This document shows positions 60,700 to 64,000 of a DNA stretch of 64,000 nt, one piece after another. How positions within the stretch are numbered: position 1 is the stretch's first letter; every line of letters starts with the position of its first letter. The notes beneath the pieces were generated by a model. That model ran no database searches. It was not told the DNA's origin and saw only the letters and a program-made list of their open reading frames with translations. This stretch comes from Sporolactobacillus terrae DSM 11697 (lineage in GTDB: Bacteria > Bacillota > Bacilli > Bacillales > Sporolactobacillaceae), in the NCBI RefSeq assembly GCF_000648615.1, contig NZ_JFZC01000012.1, forward strand, positions 1 through 64,000, in the 5' to 3' direction. Position numbers and translations under genes: made by a program.

Positions 60700-62685
60700 T
60701 TGAAAAAAATACTAACGTCTTGGATTGCTGCGCTGCTCATTCTCGGGATCATTGGATCGGTATTTCCTGCACAGGCGAAGGCAGCAGCTGGCTCCTATCA
60801 AGAACCTTACCGCAATCAGTATCATTATTCGGCGAAACAGAATTGGCTGAATGATCCGAACGGGTTGATCAAATACGACGGCGTTTATCATATGTTCTAT
60901 CAATATAATCCTCAGGGGAATGAGTGGGGAAACATGTCTTGGGGGCATGCAACGAGTACGGATCTTGTTCATTGGAAGGAACAGGATGTCGCCATTCCGG
61001 AGAGTGACGAAAATGCATGGGTCGATTTCTGGATGAAGACAAAGGACGATGCAAAACCGGTTCATTATCTTGGCCGCCCGACAACAAATTGGGATGTTTG
61101 GAATCCGAACGGTAAGCGCTACATTTTCAGCGGCTCAGTGATTTTGGATAAAGACAATGTCGCAGGCTTTGGAAAAAATACACTGATTGCTTATTATACA
61201 AGTACCTATCAGGTTGCCGTTCGCGATGATGATTACAGCAAAGATCAACTTGGCAACTTGCTGGGCATCCGTGAAGTCCAGGAACAGAACATGGCGTACA
61301 GTACGGACGGTGGCAAGACATTTAAAAAGTACAACAACCAGAATCCGGTTATTCCGGTAACCCAAGTACCGACCAGTGATGCGGGAAATTTCCGTGATCC
61401 GAAAGTTGTTTATGATGAAGCGAATAAGCAATGGGTTATGCCGGTCGTTTCCGGGCAGGAAGTTGATTTGTTTACGTCAACAAACTTGAAGGACTGGACC
61501 TTTCAATCGGCGATTAAGCGCGCACATGATGTCGGCAATGGCGTTTGGGAATGCCCGGAACTGATCCCGATGAAGGTCAAAGGCACGAACAAGACAAAAT
61601 GGGTGCTTTCGCTAAGCGTGCAGCAAGGGGCACCTGCGGGCGGATCCGGAATGCAGTACTTTATCGGCAATTTTGATGGGAAAAAATTCATTCCGGATTC
61701 TGATGAAACGATGAAAAATCCACAGTGGCTCGATTTCGGTGAGGATTTCTATGCCGGTGTTACGTTTGGGGAAACGCCTGGACGAACGATCATGCTTGGC
61801 TGGATGTCGAATTGGAACTACGTTGGTGAGCAGAAGACCACACCATGGCACGGAGAGATGACCTTGCCGAGAGAATTGACGCTCGTTCGTGACAATAGCG
61901 GCTATTCATTGAAACAGGCGCCTGTGAAAGAAGTGAATCAATTAAGCCAAGGGGAAACAGCTTTAGATGTTCGGAAGATTCATGCGCGCGCTCAATCAGA
62001 AAAAACGATCGATATCAAAAACTTTTCCGGCACGCAGTATAAAGTCAGCGCTGATTTTTCATGGAAGAAAAATCAAGCACCGAATCGTCTTGGCGTTAAA
62101 CTCAGAGCTTCGGAAGACGGTTCGAAATACGTTGCAGTTGGCTATGACCCAAGCAGCAAGCAGGTTTATCTTGATCGAACAAAAGACGGCGAATCGATCA
62201 CAAGACAGAATACCAAGGTGAAGCTGGACGGAAATCCAACCAACATCAAACTGGCGGTTTACGTCGATACGTCTTCGATTGAAGTATTCGTGAACAATGG
62301 AGAAAAAGTGCTGACTCAGGTGGTTTATCCGAATCCCGAACAGCCGTCCGATTCAAAAGGGCTGGCATTCTTCGCGGAAAGCGGAAAAGTGACCATTACC
62401 CGGGCTGTCGGCGAGCATTTCGAAAGCATCTGGGGCAACAATCCAACAATCAACGCCCCTGATCATCAGACGGTCAGCTATCGATCTGAATTCGATCCGC
62501 TCGATGGAGTTCGCGCGCAGGATCCAAAGGATGGCGACTTGACTTCGGCAATCAAGGTATCCGGCGACAAAGTGAATACCAAGAAGCCGGGAACGTATCG
62601 CATCACGTATACGGTTTCGAATGTTGCAGGCGTTCAAGCCAAACATCAAACTACGGTTCGCGTAACGCCGCGTGAAAAAAAATAA
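60700..62685 (+). CDS. sacC: Secreted levanase/fructan hydrolase (GH32)
   Basis: A 661-residue exported glycoside hydrolase. Residues 1-29 are a Sec signal peptide (AQAKAAA cleavage region). The GH32 five-bladed propeller has the nucleophile D52 (WLNDPNG), the transition-state Asp D233 (FRDPKV) and the acid/base E284 (ECPEL). A beta-sandwich follows (about 435-585; family motif IEVFVNNGEKVLT), then an Ig-like DUF5011-type domain (about 595-655; KKPGTYRITYTVSNVAG) that may bind polysaccharide or the cell wall. No LPXTG anchor is present. It releases fructose from levan, inulin or sucrose. The TTG start at 60700 follows AAAGGGGAG. Confidence 0.92.
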   Translation: MKKILTSWIAALLILGIIGSVFPAQAKAAAGSYQEPYRNQYHYSAKQNWLNDPNGLIKYDGVYHMFYQYNPQGNEWGNMSWGHATSTDLVHWKEQDVAIPESDENAWVDFWMKTKDDAKPVHYLGRPTTNWDVWNPNGKRYIFSGSVILDKDNVAGFGKNTLIAYYTSTYQVAVRDDDYSKDQLGNLLGIREVQEQNMAYSTDGGKTFKKYNNQNPVIPVTQVPTSDAGNFRDPKVVYDEANKQWVMPVVSGQEVDLFTSTNLKDWTFQSAIKRAHDVGNGVWECPELIPMKVKGTNKTKWVLSLSVQQGAPAGGSGMQYFIGNFDGKKFIPDSDETMKNPQWLDFGEDFYAGVTFGETPGRTIMLGWMSNWNYVGEQKTTPWHGEMTLPRELTLVRDNSGYSLKQAPVKEVNQLSQGETALDVRKIHARAQSEKTIDIKNFSGTQYKVSADFSWKKNQAPNRLGVKLRASEDGSKYVAVGYDPSSKQVYLDRTKDGESITRQNTKVKLDGNPTNIKLAVYVDTSSIEVFVNNGEKVLTQVVYPNPEQPSDSKGLAFFAESGKVTITRAVGEHFESIWGNNPTINAPDHQTVSYRSEFDPLDGVRAQDPKDGDLTSAIKVSGDKVNTKKPGTYRITYTVSNVAGVQAKHQTTVRVTPREKK

Positions 62686-62700
62686 CCTTTTCATCAATCA

Positions 62701-62731
62701 GGCAGGCTGCTTTACAGCACCTGTCTTTTTT
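62701..62731 (+). terminator. Terminator of the levanase gene
   Basis: GGCAGG-C-TGCT / AGCA-CCTGTC stem with one bulge, a 4-base loop and TTTTTT, 16 bp after the stop. Confidence 0.75.
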
Positions 62732-62847
62732 CTGTCTTCAGAGAAAACCAATGTGTTCACGGGCAATGTTCACGGTCGGAAAATTGAGTTAATATAGGAG
62801 TAAGTTTACAAGCTTTTCAAACTATTTATGAACAAAGGGATGTCGCA

Positions 62848-64000
62848 ATGAAGAATAATTCACATGCGGCTTGTACGACGGTGCTGGTCGGCAAGGGCGC
62901 AACATTAGATGGCTCAACGATGATTGCCAGGAACGGGGACAGCTATGAAGTTCTTGTTCCGAAAAAAGTGGTCGTGCATGAGCATCAAGTACTGGAGAAA
63001 GAAGAAAACTACGTATCTCCAAACAACCGCTTTACGATCACATTGCCGAAGGAACGCTTCCGCTATACGGCGATTCCCGATCGCGAGGATCGCTACGTCA
63101 CATTTGAAGATGCGGGAATCAATGAGAGAAATGTCGGTATGAGTGCAACGGAAAGCATTTACGGCAATCCGCGCGTGCTCGGTTATGACCCGCTTGTGGA
63201 AAACGGGATTGCAGAAGATTGCATGGTTACGGTTGTGCTTCCATACATTCATTCGGCGCGCGAAGGTGTGCTGCGTCTCGGAGAAATTGTTGAAACCTAT
63301 GGTGCGGCCGAATCAAACGGTGTTCTGTTTTCAGATAAGGATGAAGTTTGGTACATGGAAATTGTGACCGGCCATCTGTGGGCAGCGCAGCGGATTCCGG
63401 ATGATTGTTACGCGGTGGTCGCCAATCAATCGGCGATTCAGGAAATAGATCCTTACGAGAAAGAGCATTTTTTGATGGCGCCGCAGCTGGTTGATTTTAT
63501 TGAAAAGCATCATTTAAATACGGGGAGCGACACCATCAACTTCCGCAATGTTTTTGGACGGCAGAATGTCTTTGACCGTCATTACAATACCCCTCGTGTC
63601 TGGTACGGTCAGAAGTATTTGAATCCGGATAGTGAACAAGATCCGCAATCGAATGAACTCCCGTTTCTGCGCAAAGCTGGTCGGAAAATCGGTGTCGATG
63701 ACATTGCCTATATTCTGGACTCGCACTATCAGGAAACGGTGTATGATCCGCTCGGCTCCGGTAGCGAAGCAGAGCGTACTTTGTTCCGCGCGATTTCGCT
63801 CAACCGGACGCAGGATTCGCATATTTTGCAGATTCGTCCCAATGTGCCGGATGCGTTTGCTGGTATTCAGTGGATTTCGCTTGCCGGAACGTTCAGTCCT
63901 TATGTTCCTTTTTACACGAACATCACTTCTGTTCCTGAATCGTATGCGGTGACGCCGCTTAAGCTGTCGCTTTCCTCTGCATACTGGCTCTACAAGACGA
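62848..64000 (+). CDS. C69-family dipeptidase (U34), 3' end outside the window
   Basis: The frame is open from ATG 62848 to the right edge (384 codons, incomplete). C9 in SHAACTTVLVGK is the N-terminal nucleophile cysteine of the Ntn-type C69 dipeptidases, exposed after removal of a short propeptide. Further family segments: GSTMIARNGDSYE, RYTAIPDREDRYV, ERNVGMSATESIYGNPRVLG, DPLVENGIAEDCM, SNGVLFSDKDEVWYMEIVTG and DVFDRHYNTPRVW-like sequence. Lactobacillus PepD members cleave dipeptides in the cytoplasm. An AAAGGGATG motif provides a modest ribosome site. Confidence 0.88.
   Translation, partial: MKNNSHAACTTVLVGKGATLDGSTMIARNGDSYEVLVPKKVVVHEHQVLEKEENYVSPNNRFTITLPKERFRYTAIPDREDRYVTFEDAGINERNVGMSATESIYGNPRVLGYDPLVENGIAEDCMVTVVLPYIHSAREGVLRLGEIVETYGAAESNGVLFSDKDEVWYMEIVTGHLWAAQRIPDDCYAVVANQSAIQEIDPYEKEHFLMAPQLVDFIEKHHLNTGSDTINFRNVFGRQNVFDRHYNTPRVWYGQKYLNPDSEQDPQSNELPFLRKAGRKIGVDDIAYILDSHYQETVYDPLGSGSEAERTLFRAISLNRTQDSHILQIRPNVPDAFAGIQWISLAGTFSPYVPFYTNITSVPESYAVTPLKLSLSSAYWLYKT

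Overview
The window reads as a chromosomal segment of a low-GC Gram-positive bacterium (Bacilli). Evidence: strong AGGAGG-type ribosome sites, frequent TTG and GTG starts, sigma-A promoters, CcpA-type cre boxes, a nifS/nadBCA divergon as in Bacillus, luxS, VanZ, a PRD/PTS regulator and a SacC-type levanase. A Sporolactobacillus-like relative fits the gene content, but that is inference. No rRNA, tRNA, CRISPR array or prophage was seen.

Layout. 1-226: start of a coiled-coil protein built on 63-bp tandem repeats. 500-5370: NAD synthesis (nifS divergent from nadB-nadC-nadA, with a NiaR-like tandem operator at the nadB start), then a ROK-kinase relic. 5897-14953: an XRE regulator divergent from an amide/urea scavenging operon (five-gene urtABCDE-type ABC importer, a double-domain nitrilase, a formamidase/acetamidase and a second nitrilase). 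15038-17587: an IS3 relic, an acetoin reductase and about 1.2 kb without a clear gene. 17755-20113: another nitrilase divergent from a methionine gamma-lyase.

20182-31082: an ectoine/hydroxyectoine utilisation locus. A PucR-type regulator and eutB lie on the minus strand, divergent from doeA, eutC, a cystathionine-gamma-synthase-fold enzyme, an M20 deacetylase and the ehuBCDA importer. 31338-38629: a DUF3189 protein and a PTS locus (frameshifted PRD regulator with EIIB/EIIA domains, ulaB, ulaA, transketolase, transaldolase). 38699-41023: two zinc-ribbon membrane proteins. 41348-46727: class III aminotransferase, an unusual D-2-hydroxyacid dehydrogenase, luxS, VanZ and an M42 aminopeptidase.

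47324-59924: a pyrimidine/hydantoin catabolic locus: frameshifted PucR regulator, omega-aminotransferase, M20 carbamoyl-amino-acid hydrolase, NCS1 permease, preT, preA, a 77-residue unknown protein and hyuA/hyuB. 60156-end: an ABC-ATPase relic, a secreted levanase and the start of a C69 dipeptidase.

Much of the window is a set of nitrogen- and carbon-scavenging modules: amides, ectoines, pyrimidines, peptides and fructans. The most interesting points are the ectoine locus with its embedded gamma-lyase-fold enzyme and PucR control, a pyrimidine operon where ATP-dependent HyuAB appears to stand in for dihydropyrimidinase, and a tandem nitrilase whose second domain has lost its catalytic cysteine. 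Two regulator genes carry single-base frameshifts that are either real decay or sequencing errors.
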